In this document: positions 18,679 to 28,334 of the stretch, piece after piece
How positions within the stretch are numbered: the first letter of the stretch is position 1
Layout of the letters: the number at the start of each line of letters is the position of its first letter
DNA from: Amorphus coralli DSM 19760
GTDB lineage: Bacteria; Pseudomonadota; Alphaproteobacteria; Rhizobiales; Amorphaceae
NCBI RefSeq assembly: GCF_000374525.1
Contig: NZ_KB894573.1
Span: 139,745-203,744 of the forward strand
Length of the DNA stretch: 64,000 nt
Direction: 5' to 3'
Position numbers and translations under genes: made by a program
Notes under the pieces: model-generated
Told to the model about the DNA's origin: nothing
The model's database searches: none
What the model saw: only the letters and a program-made list of their open reading frames with translations

Positions 18679-19906
18679 CGGTCTCTCCATCCACGGCGGG
18701 TTCAAGGCCCGCTGGCTGTCGAAGACGATCAAAATGCGACGCCGGATCACCCGGTCGCCGCGCGAAACGGTGGCTGACGCTCTGCCACACGGAAAGAAGC
18801 CGCTCCACGTCTGCCTCGGACGTGGTCGGGCCCAGGCTTACCCGGATCGCACCCGCCGCGAGATCGAACGGGACGCCCATGGCATCGAGGACATGGGAGG
18901 CGCTCACCTTGCCCGACGAACACGCCGAGCCAGAGGACACGGCAACGCCGGCGAGATCGAGCGCAATCACGGCCGTCTCGGCGCTCACGCCCTCGAGAGC
19001 GAAGGCCGAGGTGTTGGGCAGCCGGGCGGCGGATGCGCCGAACACCGTCACACCCGGAGAAATAAGCATGAGGTCGCGCTCAAACCAGTCCCTCAGGCCC
19101 GAAATCCGAGACTGATCGGCAAGCTTTTCAACCGCTTCCCGCGCTGCGGCACCAAATCCGGCGATGGCAGGCGGGTTTTCCGTGCCGGCGCGCGCCCGCG
19201 CCTCCTGTCCCCCGCCGGTGATCAGCGGCGGAATGCGCAGCCCGGCGCGTCGGACGACGGCACCAACGCCGCGCGGACCGCCGATCTTGTGGCCGGACAG
19301 CGTGAGAACGTCGCAGCCCAAGGTCTCGATGGACATCGGCAGCCGGCCCGCAACCTGGACCGCATCCACGTGCAACACGCCACCGGCGGCATGAACGATC
19401 GCGGCGGCTTCGGCGACCGGCTGGATCACGCCGGTCTCGTTGTTGGCGGCCATGACGGACACCAGGGCCGGCCCCTCGACCTCTCCGAGCATCCGCTCCA
19501 GCGCGGCCAGGTCGACGACACCGTCGAAATCCACCGGGATCGTTTCCACGGCGCCCGGACCGAAGCGGCCGCCAGCCATGACGGACGGATGCTCCACTGC
19601 GGAAACGAGCAGCCGGGCGAAGCGGAGTGGCCGCCCGGCGATCTCCATGTCCGGCGAAAGCGCGGTCTGGTTGGCCTCGGTACCGCCGCTGGTAAAGGTC
19701 ACGCCGGCACTGTCGGCGCCGCAGAGCGCCGCGATCGCTGAGCGGGCGGATTCGATCAGCGCCCGGGCGGCACGGCCTTCGGAGTGCACCGACGAGGGAT
19801 TGCCGACGAGGTCGAGCGCATCCACGACGGCATCGCGCGCGGCAGCCGACAAAGGCGCGCCCGCGTTCCAGTCGAAGAAGACCCGGCTCTTCGCCGTCGT
19901 CGCCAT
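18578..19906 (-). CDS. NifS/IscS-like cysteine desulfurase
   Basis: First gene of the SUF operon, a class V aminotransferase-fold cysteine desulfurase (442 aa). The PLP Lys is in [15 protein letters not shown] and the persulfide Cys in [17 protein letters not shown], as in NifS/IscS (group I) enzymes. Relatives end soon after [15 protein letters not shown]. Here the frame continues about 60 residues with a sequence unlike the family and stops inside sufB, overlapping it by 101 bases. Either the tail is real or a one-base indel near 18750 removed the normal stop. The start at 19906 gives [19 protein letters not shown]. Confidence 0.88.
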   Translation of the reverse strand: MATTAKSRVFFDWNAGAPLSAAARDAVVDALDLVGNPSSVHSEGRAARALIESARSAIAALCGADSAGVTFTSGGTEANQTALSPDMEIAGRPLRFARLLVSAVEHPSVMAGGRFGPGAVETIPVDFDGVVDLAALERMLGEVEGPALVSVMAANNETGVIQPVAEAAAIVHAAGGVLHVDAVQVAGRLPMSIETLGCDVLTLSGHKIGGPRGVGAVVRRAGLRIPPLITGGGQEARARAGTENPPAIAGFGAAAREAVEKLADQSRISGLRDWFERDLMLISPGVTVFGASAARLPNTSAFALEGVSAETAVIALDLAGVAVSSGSACSSGKVSASHVLDAMGVPFDLAAGAIRVSLGPTTSEADVERLLSVWQSVSHRFARRPGDPASHFDRLRQPAGLEPAVDGETDASSAGNDRPGSVDRHRQVQVRLRHGHRVRQGA

Positions 19907-20025
19907 CAGAACCCCGATCGAAATCCGGAAAAATCTTGCATTGGGCGGCCTGGCTGTGGATAAACCCGCCCACCTCGTCACCATCCGACACCAAGCGGTG
20001 CGCGGGCCCGGAGGTCCGCTATCGA

Positions 20026-20042
20026 TTTCGAATGGTTCCAGA
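20026..20042. promoter_or_regulatory. Candidate Irr box (iron control element)
   Basis: TTTCGAA-TGG-TTCCAGA resembles the inverted repeat bound by the iron response regulator Irr (TTTAGAA-N3-TTCTAAA), with 11 of 14 arm positions matching. It lies between the SUF operon (minus) and the hydrolase gene (plus), 120 bases before the first SUF start. SUF operons of this group are known targets of Irr or RirA. Confidence 0.35.
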
Positions 20043-20147
20043 TTATCTTAGTGTAGGAAGGTGACCCTTGCCGTCAAGATTTTCCTATCTTGAACCGACC
20101 GTCAGCGCCACCTCCCCCCGCAACCGCCTCCTAAAGGATTCGTTCCG

Positions 20148-20804
20148 ATGCCCGAAGTGATCTTCGCCGGCCCGGCCGGCCGCATCGAGGGCCGCTTCCA
20201 GCCGGCCAAAAGCCGCAATGCGCCGATCGGGATCGTGCTGCATCCGCACCCGCAGTTCGGCGGGACGATGAACAACCAGATCGTCTACAACCTCTTCTAC
20301 ATGTTCCAGAAGCGCGGCTTCGCGGTCCTGCGCTTCAACTTCCGCGGTGTGGGCCGTAGCCAGGGCGCCTTCGACCACGGCTCGGGCGAGCTCTCCGACG
20401 CCGCCGCCGCGCTGGACTGGGTCCAGACGATCCATCCCGACGCGCGCTCCTGCTGGATCGCCGGCTTCTCGTTCGGCGCCTGGATCGGCATGCAGCTCCT
20501 GATGCGCCGCCCGGAGATCGAGGGGTTCATCTCCGTCGCGCCTCCGGCGAACCTGCACGACTTCTCGTTTCTGGCGCCCTGCCCGTCGTCCGGCCTGATC
20601 ATCCATGGCGACGCCGACAAGGTGGTGCCGCAGAAAGACGTTCAGACGTTGGTCGACAAGCTGAAGACCCAGAAGGGCATCATCATCGACCAGGAGATCG
20701 TGCCGGGCGCGAACCACTTCTTCGAGGACCGGGTCGATGTGCTGATGGATCACTGCTCCGGCTATCTCGACAAGCGTCTCGGCGAGACCTCCGACGCCGC
20801 CTGA
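20148..20804 (+). CDS. Alpha/beta hydrolase
   Basis: A 218-residue alpha/beta hydrolase of the compact dienelactone-hydrolase-like type. Visible active-site elements are the oxyanion region HPHPQFGGTMNN, the nucleophile elbow AGFSFGAW, the Asp in HGDADKVVP and the His in PGANHFF. All three catalytic residues are present. The substrate is unknown. It is divergent from the SUF operon and shares its upstream region. Confidence 0.85.
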   Translation: MPEVIFAGPAGRIEGRFQPAKSRNAPIGIVLHPHPQFGGTMNNQIVYNLFYMFQKRGFAVLRFNFRGVGRSQGAFDHGSGELSDAAAALDWVQTIHPDARSCWIAGFSFGAWIGMQLLMRRPEIEGFISVAPPANLHDFSFLAPCPSSGLIIHGDADKVVPQKDVQTLVDKLKTQKGIIIDQEIVPGANHFFEDRVDVLMDHCSGYLDKRLGETSDAA

Positions 20805-20816
20805 TCCGCCACGCGC

Positions 20817-20861
20817 GACCACCTTCACGGGCGGGCGATAATCCCGCCCGTGAAGGTGGTC
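20817..20861. terminator. 19-bp perfect hairpin between convergent genes
   Basis: Arms 20817-20835 and 20843-20861 are perfectly complementary over 19 bases around a CGATAAT loop. It lies between the hydrolase (plus) and anmK (minus) and includes the anmK stop codon. There is no T tract on either side, so it would act as a bidirectional transcript-end structure rather than a textbook intrinsic terminator. Confidence 0.65.
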
Positions 20862-21975
20862 AGGGACGGGCGACGATGCCGCCCGTGTGGGGCCGCCTGA
20901 CGCCCGTGGTCATCGGGAACGTGATCGGCAGGCCGAGCATCGAGCGCACGGCAAGGTAGCCGAACGCCTGGGCTTCCAGGAAAGCCGCCGACCAGCCGAA
21001 CACGTCGGCGCTCTTCGGAGTGAGCCCTGTCGACCTCTCCAGCGCTTCCATCATCACAGGGTTGCGGGCCCCGCCCCCGCCGATCGTCAGGCTTTTCGGA
21101 TAGGCCGGCAGGATCTCCAGCCCCTTTACCACCGCACCCGCCGTCACCTCGACGAGAGTGGCTGCCGCATCTTCCGTCGAGAGGTGCGCCACCAGGGACA
21201 GGTCGAAGTGGCTTCGATCCAGCGATTTCGGCGCCGGCCGGGCGAAATAGGCATCGGACAGGTAGGCCTCCACCACCGCCCGATCGGCCGTCCCGGCCGC
21301 CGCCCGCGCCCCGCCCTCGTCCATCAGGACGCCGTGTCGCTCCTCCATCAGGTCATCCAGCATCGCGTTGCCGGGGCCGGTGTCGAAGGCGGTGGGGTCG
21401 CCGTTGGCGCCGATAAAGCTCACGTTGGCGACGCCGCCTATATTCAGGACGGCGGCGGGCAACTCCAAGCCCGCCTGCACCACCAGCGCCCGGTGGAACA
21501 CCGGCACCAGCGGCGCGCCCTCACCGCCGGCCGCCACGTCGGCGGCGCGCAGGTCGTAGACAACCGGGATCGACAGATCGCGCGCCATCGCGCCGCCGTC
21601 GCCGAGCTGCATGGTCATGCCGCGGTCGGGCGCATGCATCACCGTCTGGCCGTGAAAGCCGACGACGTCCGGCGGAGTGTCCAGCGTGGCGGCAAAGGCC
21701 CGCACGGCCTCCGTCTGCTCCCGCGTCACCCAGGCTTCGGCCTCCGCCAAGGGCTCAGGCCGCGCCGTCCGGTCGTCGAGGTCGAGCGCCACGGCGTTGG
21801 CGCGCTTGAGCAGCCGGCGCAGGTCAACCGGATAGGGCGTGAACTGGGTCGGACCGAGGCTGACCGCGGCTTCGCCGTCGGTGACCACCAGCGCGGCATC
21901 GACGCCGTCCATCGACGTGCCGCTCATCAGCCCGATCGCGCGGTAGAGGCGGTTTTCGGCCTTTTCGTCGTTCAA
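20860..21975 (-). CDS. anmK: Anhydro-N-acetylmuramic acid kinase
   Basis: AnmK (371 aa) phosphorylates and opens 1,6-anhydro-N-acetylmuramic acid released from peptidoglycan, feeding it back to MurNAc-6-phosphate. Family motifs: GLMSGTSMDGVDAAL, GFHGQTVMHAP, NIGGVANVSF, FDTGPGNAMLDD, and GGGGARNPVMMEAL. The start is most likely TTG at 21975, which has GGAG six bases upstream and gives LNDEKAENRLYRAIG; no ATG fits. It is divergent from tyrS, a very common pairing in Hyphomicrobiales. Confidence 0.94.
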   Translation of the reverse strand: MNDEKAENRLYRAIGLMSGTSMDGVDAALVVTDGEAAVSLGPTQFTPYPVDLRRLLKRANAVALDLDDRTARPEPLAEAEAWVTREQTEAVRAFAATLDTPPDVVGFHGQTVMHAPDRGMTMQLGDGGAMARDLSIPVVYDLRAADVAAGGEGAPLVPVFHRALVVQAGLELPAAVLNIGGVANVSFIGANGDPTAFDTGPGNAMLDDLMEERHGVLMDEGGARAAAGTADRAVVEAYLSDAYFARPAPKSLDRSHFDLSLVAHLSTEDAAATLVEVTAGAVVKGLEILPAYPKSLTIGGGGARNPVMMEALERSTGLTPKSADVFGWSAAFLEAQAFGYLAVRSMLGLPITFPMTTGVRRPHTGGIVARP

Positions 21976-22076
21976 AATCGACTCCGCATCTGGAATTTGA
22001 CGGCAGGGCTGATAAACCGCGAGCCGAACAGCGAGGCTGACCGGCCCCGCCCGAGATACCACAGGATTCGCGTTCC

Positions 22077-23330
22077 ATGCCCGGCTTCAAGTCAGAGTTC
22101 CTGCAGACGCTCTTCGAGCGCGGCTTCATCCACCAGATGTCAGATGAAAGCGGCCTCGACGAGCTTTTCGCCAAGGAAACTGTGACGGCCTATGTCGGCT
22201 ATGACGCAACCGCGACCAGCCTGCACATCGGCAACCTGATCTCCGCGACCATGCTGCACTGGATGCAGGAGACTGGCCACCGGCCCATCGCGCTGATGGG
22301 CGGCGGCACCTCGATGGTTGGCGATCCCTCCTTCCGCGACGAGCAGCGCGGACTGCTCACGCCCGAGGCCATCAACGCCAACATCGCCAGCATCAAGCGG
22401 ATCTTCTCGCGTATCCTGCGCTTTGGCGACGGCCCCAACGACGCGCTGATGGTCAACAACGCCGACTGGCTGCTCGGCCTGAACTATATCGAGTTCATCC
22501 GCGACGTGGGGCGCCACTTCTCCGTCAACCGGATGCTCTCCTTCGACAGCGTGAAGCTCAGGCTCGACCGGGAGCAGTCGCTCTCCTTCCTCGAATTCAA
22601 CTACATGATCATGCAGGGCTACGATTTCGTCGAGCTGAACCGGCGCTACGGTTGCCGGCTGCAGATGGGCGGCTCCGACCAGTGGGGCAACATCATCAAC
22701 GGCGTCGACCTGGGCCACCGGATGGGCACGCCACAGCTTTACGCCCTGACCACGCCGCTGCTCACCACCGCCTCCGGCGCCAAGATGGGCAAGACCGCCA
22801 ACGGCGCGGTCTGGCTGAACGAGGACGTCTTCAGCCCCTACGATTTCTGGCAATACTGGCGCAACACCGAGGACGCCGACGTCGGGCGCTTCCTGAAGAT
22901 CTTCACCCGGCTGCCGCTCGACGAGATCGCGCGCCTGGAAGCCCTCGGCGGGGCGGAGATCAACGAGGCCAAGAAGATCCTCGCTACCGAGGCAACCGCG
23001 ATCGTGCATGGTCGCGAAGAGGCGGAAAAGGCCGCCGAGACCGCCCGCCAGACCTTCGAGGCCGGCACGCTGGCCGACGACCTGCCGACGGTGACGGTTC
23101 CGGCCGCTGAGATCGAGGTGGGCATCGGATTGCTGGAGGCCTTCCGCCGGGCCGGCCTCGCCGCCTCCAACGGTGAGGCGCGGAGGCATGTGAAGGGCGG
23201 CGGCGCCCGCGTGAACGACACGGTCGTGGACGATGAGCGCCGTATCCTGGGAAGCGCGGATCTGACGGGAGACGGCGTGATCAAGCTGTCGCTGGGCCGC
23301 AAGAAGCACGTGCTGCTGCGGGCCGAGTAG
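22077..23330 (+). CDS. tyrS: Tyrosyl-tRNA synthetase
   Basis: Class I tyrosyl-tRNA synthetase (417 aa). The HIGH motif reads HIGN (within [11 protein letters not shown]) and the KMSKS loop reads KMGKT ([14 protein letters not shown]). The C-terminal S4 RNA-binding domain begins near residue 345 ([20 protein letters not shown]). The start at 22077 follows AGGATT. Length and domains are normal. Confidence 0.97.
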   Translation: MPGFKSEFLQTLFERGFIHQMSDESGLDELFAKETVTAYVGYDATATSLHIGNLISATMLHWMQETGHRPIALMGGGTSMVGDPSFRDEQRGLLTPEAINANIASIKRIFSRILRFGDGPNDALMVNNADWLLGLNYIEFIRDVGRHFSVNRMLSFDSVKLRLDREQSLSFLEFNYMIMQGYDFVELNRRYGCRLQMGGSDQWGNIINGVDLGHRMGTPQLYALTTPLLTTASGAKMGKTANGAVWLNEDVFSPYDFWQYWRNTEDADVGRFLKIFTRLPLDEIARLEALGGAEINEAKKILATEATAIVHGREEAEKAAETARQTFEAGTLADDLPTVTVPAAEIEVGIGLLEAFRRAGLAASNGEARRHVKGGGARVNDTVVDDERRILGSADLTGDGVIKLSLGRKKHVLLRAE

Positions 23331-23360
23331 GCTCTCGGCCCGGATCGCCGCCGGAGAGGC

Positions 23361-26300
23361 TCAGTAGCGGTTGTTACGGGCGTCGCGCGGCGCCGGTGCC
23401 GGATAGGCCGGCGCGCCGTCGGCGTCCTCGGCCTCGAACAGGCGTCGGAAGATGCCGGGCGTGACGGCCGAGACCGGGTTGAAGGAGAAGGTCGGGCTCT
23501 TCATCGGTCCGTCTAGCCGGAAGGTCACGCCGAACAGGCCGCCGTCCTTGCCGCCGCCCAGGATCTCGCCGAGGATCGGCACCCGCCCGAACAGATTGTT
23601 GATGGCATAGGCCGGGATCACCGTCCCGGTGATGGTCATCCGGTCGCCCTTCAGATCGAGCACGCCTCCGGCGGTACCGCCGATCGCGGCCCCGCGCAGG
23701 ACGGCGTCGGTGATCTGGATACGCCCCTTGTCCTCGGTGAAGGGGACGTTCAGTTCCTCAAATCCCGCCGTGGTCCGGGCATCGCGCGATGGCTGGAAAG
23801 CCAGCGGACGCGGATCGGAAGCGCTGCGGCCGGCGCTGCGCACTGTCCGGTCGATCAGGCTGGCCACCTGCGGGTCATCGGTTATCTCGAAGTTGCGGAC
23901 GGTGACCTCGCCGATCGTGGGTTGTCGCCTGCGCAGGGTGGCGTCGAGCCGGCCCTGCCCCCCGGCCAGACGTTGGTAGAGACCGAGGAATCGGAGCAAG
24001 CGACCGGTGTCCGCCGCATCAACGGAGAGCGTGCGTGTCCCGTTGCCGCCGGGCGTCAGCCGCGCGACAATATCGCGCGACCGGCCACCATTGCTGGAAC
24101 CGGTCAGGTCCAGCGCGGTGAGCTGGTCGCCGCTCATGCTCAGCGAACCCGTGAGGCCGGTCAGGCTGACGCCACCGTTGCCCTGCACGGTCGCGAGGTC
24201 CATGCGCAGGTTGAGGGGACCACCGAGACCGGAGCCTCCGGTCCCTCCTTCGTCCGCCTGGTTCTTGAAAGAAGACAGCAGGCCGCGCCCGTCCAGTGAC
24301 GACCCCTTCACCACCACGTCGTAGCCCTTGCCGCTTCGCGTGACTGTCAGCTTCGCCTTGTCGGTGGGGCGCAATGCGAACCGGTCGAAAATCGCCGAAA
24401 CCAGTTCGCCGTTCTCGATGCGCACCTTGCCGGTCACGTCCAGCCCGTCCGAGGTGACCTTGAGGTCGTTGACCTCGACGGTCTTCTCGTCCTCGACGAG
24501 GTCGAAGCTCGCCTTGGCCGGAACGCCGGCGCCCTTGGTCCAGCCAAAGCCCGGCACCGTGAGGCGCGCGTCCTTCAGGTTCGCCTCGACCCGGCGCTTG
24601 CCGTCGGTCGAATCCACGACGGTGATCTCGATCGGCCCGCCGAGAAGTGACCCGACGTCCCAGCCGCGCTTCTTCCGTTCCGCCTCGGTCAGAACGAAAG
24701 ACACGTCGCCAGCCCTGCCCTCGTCCGCGCCGGAAAACACAGCCGTATAGTCGATGGTCGCCGTGACACCGTCCACCGTGGCCTTCCCCTTGAGCGTAGC
24801 CTCCGTCGGATCGGCGATGACGGAGAGCGTCGCGCCGCTGACGGTCATGCCGTTGATCGGCGCCTTGCTCGCGACGTCGCTCAACTGCGCATCGACCGAC
24901 CATTTGAGCGCATCGGGCTCGATGGTCTGGCCCATGGGACCGACGGCCTCGATGGCGGCGGAAATGCTTCCGGAGAGATCGGCGGGCGTCACGCCGATCC
25001 GGCCCAGCGCATCGATGGGCTCCAGGTCGACCAGCGAGGCGATAGCGGCCGCAGCGCCTTCCAGCCGGGTGCGGATCGTGCCGATCGGCGGCTTCGCGGT
25101 GACGGAGGGGATGTCGACGTAGAAATCCTCCACCGCGATGCGCCCCCCTTCGGGCGGCACGAGGGCGGCCGAGGACGCATCAAGAGTCACGTGCCGGTCG
25201 ACCACCGTGGCCGAGCCGGTGGCGTCGATCATGGCCGGCAAGTCGCCCGGCAGGACAAGCGAGCCGTCGCGATAGGTCACGGCGATGTCGATGTTCCGCT
25301 TCATGGAACTTTGGGTCGACGGATCGCCGTCCATGTCGCGCGGCAGCAACGCGAACAGCATCTCGCCGCTTTCGATCTGGCCGCTGCGCACGTTCTCGAC
25401 CAGCCAGTTGCGGGCCTCGTAGCCGACGATGACCGGCCACATGCGCATCAGGGTGGCAGCCGACATCGGCGACAGGCTCAGGGCTGCGGCGAGGTTCGGG
25501 CCATGCGGTCCGAAATCGAACGATCCCGACCCCATCATCGCTCCCTGAACCGAGCGGGCAACGAACCGGTCGAAGGTCAGGTAGCTCCGCGACGGCACGA
25601 TGGTACCGGAGACGTTCAGGACCGGGATATCGAGCGGCGGCCCATCGACGTCATCCGGCCCCATCCGGGCCGTGTCGGCGCTGAGCTCGTAGGTCCACGT
25701 GTCGCCGTCGTCGCGCGGCGGGGTGAAGGTCCCCTTGCCGACCAGCAGGGTCGCACCGGCAACGATCTCGAGCGGCTCGACTCTGACCACGTCGTCCTTC
25801 GCGTCCCAGGTCGCGGCGACGAGCAGCCGGTCGATTGTCCGCGGCGGATCCTTGGCGATCTTGAAGACGCCCTTGTCGACACCCAGCTGCAGCCGCGCCC
25901 GTTCCAGATCTCCCTCCGGGGAGAACCAGGCCACCAGTTCGGGAGCCAGCGAAAATCCCGACTCGATGATCGGCAGGGCGATGATGTCGGTGAGCCCGAC
26001 ACCATGCCCCCCGGCCACCAGGCGCGACCCGTCCGCGATGGTGGAGCGCTCGATCGTGTAGCGCCAGGCGCCGGAGTGGGCCTGGCCGCGCACGTCGATG
26101 GCCACGTCGCCGTCGGTCTCCGGCAGCGCCGTTCCGTCGATCCCGGAGAACACCCGGTCAGGCAGGCGCGGATCGGGATCGGGTATGCGAATTTCGCCGC
26201 CAGACAGCCGGAACTGCTTCAGCCCGTTCTGACGGGCAATGGCCGCAAGCCGCGCGAGCCGCTGTTCCACCTCCGGCAGGAAACCGAACGAAAGCGGGGG

Positions 26301-26777
26301 ATCCGGCCTCTGCTGCACCTCGCCCGTCTGGTCGTCCGCGCTGCGGACCGGATAGTTGACGCTCAGCGCCGGATCGATGATCTCGATGGAGTGGACGCGC
26401 ACTTCGCCCTTGAGCAGGGCGGCGGCGGAGATGTCGAATACGGACTTCGGCGCTTCCAGCGTGCCCGCCGGCCCCCGGATCGAAACCTCCCGGACCACGA
26501 TTTCGAGCGCCGAACCGGGCGCCCAGCCGAGCGACACGCCACCGACGGCCACGCGACCGTCCTCACCCGCAAGGCTCGTGAGTATCGTCCGGACCGTCCG
26601 GTCCGCGATCGGAATCGTCAGCGGCGCCGAGTAGACACGGATCACCAGGAGCACGACGAGCAGCGCCAGACCGGCCGCCGCGAAGAACGCCAGCCGCGCA
26701 GCCTTCCGCGGGCGGGAGCGGCCGCCGCAGAAAAGATGGGGATGGAAGAGCCGCGTGGGCCCGCGTCCTGCTCTCAT
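23361..26777 (-). CDS. Large AsmA-like membrane-anchored protein
   Basis: A 1138-residue protein with one N-terminal membrane segment (about residues 28-46, LAFFAAAGLALLVVLLVI) and a long periplasmic region with many beta-rich repeats. The C-terminal part, around GGTAGGVLDLKGDRMTITG and then AYAINNLFGRVPILGEILGG, is the AsmA/YhdP-type C-terminal domain. Proteins of this family (YhdP, TamB, AsmA) form bridge-like structures that move phospholipids between the inner and outer membranes. It stands alone, divergent from bcp; the Arg-rich first 27 residues would lie in the cytoplasm. Confidence 0.85.
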   Translation of the reverse strand: MRAGRGPTRLFHPHLFCGGRSRPRKAARLAFFAAAGLALLVVLLVIRVYSAPLTIPIADRTVRTILTSLAGEDGRVAVGGVSLGWAPGSALEIVVREVSIRGPAGTLEAPKSVFDISAAALLKGEVRVHSIEIIDPALSVNYPVRSADDQTGEVQQRPDPPLSFGFLPEVEQRLARLAAIARQNGLKQFRLSGGEIRIPDPDPRLPDRVFSGIDGTALPETDGDVAIDVRGQAHSGAWRYTIERSTIADGSRLVAGGHGVGLTDIIALPIIESGFSLAPELVAWFSPEGDLERARLQLGVDKGVFKIAKDPPRTIDRLLVAATWDAKDDVVRVEPLEIVAGATLLVGKGTFTPPRDDGDTWTYELSADTARMGPDDVDGPPLDIPVLNVSGTIVPSRSYLTFDRFVARSVQGAMMGSGSFDFGPHGPNLAAALSLSPMSAATLMRMWPVIVGYEARNWLVENVRSGQIESGEMLFALLPRDMDGDPSTQSSMKRNIDIAVTYRDGSLVLPGDLPAMIDATGSATVVDRHVTLDASSAALVPPEGGRIAVEDFYVDIPSVTAKPPIGTIRTRLEGAAAAIASLVDLEPIDALGRIGVTPADLSGSISAAIEAVGPMGQTIEPDALKWSVDAQLSDVASKAPINGMTVSGATLSVIADPTEATLKGKATVDGVTATIDYTAVFSGADEGRAGDVSFVLTEAERKKRGWDVGSLLGGPIEITVVDSTDGKRRVEANLKDARLTVPGFGWTKGAGVPAKASFDLVEDEKTVEVNDLKVTSDGLDVTGKVRIENGELVSAIFDRFALRPTDKAKLTVTRSGKGYDVVVKGSSLDGRGLLSSFKNQADEGGTGGSGLGGPLNLRMDLATVQGNGGVSLTGLTGSLSMSGDQLTALDLTGSSNGGRSRDIVARLTPGGNGTRTLSVDAADTGRLLRFLGLYQRLAGGQGRLDATLRRRQPTIGEVTVRNFEITDDPQVASLIDRTVRSAGRSASDPRPLAFQPSRDARTTAGFEELNVPFTEDKGRIQITDAVLRGAAIGGTAGGVLDLKGDRMTITGTVIPAYAINNLFGRVPILGEILGGGKDGGLFGVTFRLDGPMKSPTFSFNPVSAVTPGIFRRLFEAEDADGAPAYPAPAPRDARNNRY

Positions 26778-26938
26778 GCTCCTTCCGTCACACTCCCAAA
26801 GCGGTTTTCCGACACCGCGCTTGACCGCAGACGCGGCTCAGGCAAAACCGCTCTTCCGCATCCGGTGCGGGGCCGGCAGGCCCGCGCGCGCCCGGGCGTC
26901 GGCAACGAAACGCGTTACACGCACACGAGGGCCATTCG

Positions 26939-27406
26939 ATGAGCACGCTGTCAGAAGGCGACCACGCGCCGGACTTCACCCTTCCAACCGACACGATGGG
27001 CGACGTTTCACTGAGCGCCCTGGTTGGCAAACCGGTCGTTCTCTACTTTTACCCGAAAGACGACACGTCCGGGTGCACCAAAGAGGCCCTCGCCTTCTCC
27101 GAACTGATGCCGCGATTCGAGGATGCCGGCATCCAGGTCCTCGGCGTTTCCCCGGATTCGGCCGAAAAACACGCCAAGTTCCGGAAGAAGCACGCACTTT
27201 CGGTTCCGCTGGCAGCGGACGAAGCCAAAGACGTATGTCAAAGCTATGGCGTCTGGGTGGAGAAATCGATGTACGGGCGCACCTACATGGGCGTCGAGCG
27301 CTCCACCTTCCTCATCGCGGCCGACGGCACGATCGCCCGCATCTGGCGCAAGGTGAAGGTGCCCGGCCATGCCGAGGCCGTTCTCGAGGCCGCCAAAGCG
27401 CTGTAG
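26939..27406 (+). CDS. bcp: Thioredoxin-dependent peroxiredoxin, Bcp/PrxQ type
   Basis: A 155-residue peroxiredoxin that reduces hydrogen and organic peroxides. The peroxidatic Cys is residue 46 (KDDTSGCTKEAL). The usual resolving Cys five residues later is Ala here; a second Cys at residue 100 (AKDVCQSYG) could serve instead, as in some atypical Bcp proteins, or the enzyme may work by a one-Cys route. GAGGG precedes the ATG at suitable distance. The next gene starts 25 bases later. Confidence 0.93.
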   Translation: MSTLSEGDHAPDFTLPTDTMGDVSLSALVGKPVVLYFYPKDDTSGCTKEALAFSELMPRFEDAGIQVLGVSPDSAEKHAKFRKKHALSVPLAADEAKDVCQSYGVWVEKSMYGRTYMGVERSTFLIAADGTIARIWRKVKVPGHAEAVLEAAKAL

Positions 27407-27431
27407 GCCGTCCGGCAACGAGGGGCAGGAC

Positions 27432-28271
27432 ATGGAGCTACCCGAACAGGGCGCCGGGCGCCCGGCCTCGCTCGCGGCCGCGGCGCGTACCATCGTCGCG
27501 ACTGCCGACCTGGACGCCAAGATCGCCCTGTCGCGCCGGACCGCGGACCTCTGGTTCGCGCGACAGCTGTCGCTCAGACGGCCGACGCTGGACCCGCCTG
27601 CCCCGAAGCGGCCCGGTCGCCCCGACCGGCCGCAGTTGCTGGCCCCGCGCGACATGCCGCGACGCTCGGCCGACAGCCGGACGGGCCACATCGCACTCCT
27701 GCATGCCATCGCCCACATCGAGCTCAACGCCGTCGACCTCGCCTGGGACATCGTCGGCCGCTTCGCCGGCGAACGCGTGCCCCGCTCCTTCTTCGACGAC
27801 TGGGTCACGGTCGGGCTGGAGGAGAGCATCCACTTCGGCCTGCTGCGCGACCGCCTGGCCGATTTCGGCGCGGCCTACGGTGACCTGCCGGCCCATGACG
27901 GGCTGTGGCAGGCCGCCGAGGAAACCAGGTGCGATCTTTCCGCCCGACTGGCCATCGTGCCGCTGGTGCTCGAAGCCCGCGGACTGGACGTGACCCCGTC
28001 AATGATCGAACGGGCCGAGACGCGCGGCGACGAAGCCGACGCCGCGGTCTTCCGGCGCATCTACGAGGACGAGAAGAAGCACGTCTACTTTGGGGCGAAG
28101 TGGTTCAAGTTCCTCTGCGACCGGGAGGGCCGTCCGTTCGAGCCGACCTTCCACGCGCTGGTCCGCAAGCACTTCCGGGGCGCGCTGAAGCCGCCCTTCA
28201 ATGACCGCGCGCGCTCCGAGGCCGGCCTGACGCCCGGCTTTTACAGACCGCTGGAAACCATCCGCACCTGA
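27432..28271 (+). CDS. DUF455 ferritin-like protein
   Basis: A 279-residue protein of the DUF455 group in the ferritin-like superfamily. The likely metal ligands are Glu/His pairs in HAIAHIELNAVDLAWD, EESIHFGLL and EDEKKHVYFGAKW, which suggest a di-iron or related centre. The reaction is not known. The ATG at 27432 follows GAGGGGCAGG; the longer frame overlaps bcp. Co-orientation with bcp hints at a role in oxidative stress, but this is inference. Confidence 0.85.
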   Translation: MELPEQGAGRPASLAAAARTIVATADLDAKIALSRRTADLWFARQLSLRRPTLDPPAPKRPGRPDRPQLLAPRDMPRRSADSRTGHIALLHAIAHIELNAVDLAWDIVGRFAGERVPRSFFDDWVTVGLEESIHFGLLRDRLADFGAAYGDLPAHDGLWQAAEETRCDLSARLAIVPLVLEARGLDVTPSMIERAETRGDEADAAVFRRIYEDEKKHVYFGAKWFKFLCDREGRPFEPTFHALVRKHFRGALKPPFNDRARSEAGLTPGFYRPLETIRT

Positions 28272-28280
28272 CCCGCCACG

Positions 28281-28307
28281 AAAAAGGGCGCCCCTTCCGG
28301 GACGCCC
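28281..28307 (-). terminator. Intrinsic terminator of prfB
   Basis: On the minus strand a nine-pair stem (GGGCGTCCC with GGGGCGCCC, one G-T pair) around a GGAA tetraloop is followed by TTTTT. It begins 28 bases after the prfB stop codon. Confidence 0.8.
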
Positions 28308-28334
28308 CATTCCAGAACCGCGAGGGCCGGATCG

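Noticed and set aside
16795-18777. 660-codon plus-strand frame opposite sufB/sufC
   Set aside because: Covers parts of three certain minus-strand genes and shows no protein features.
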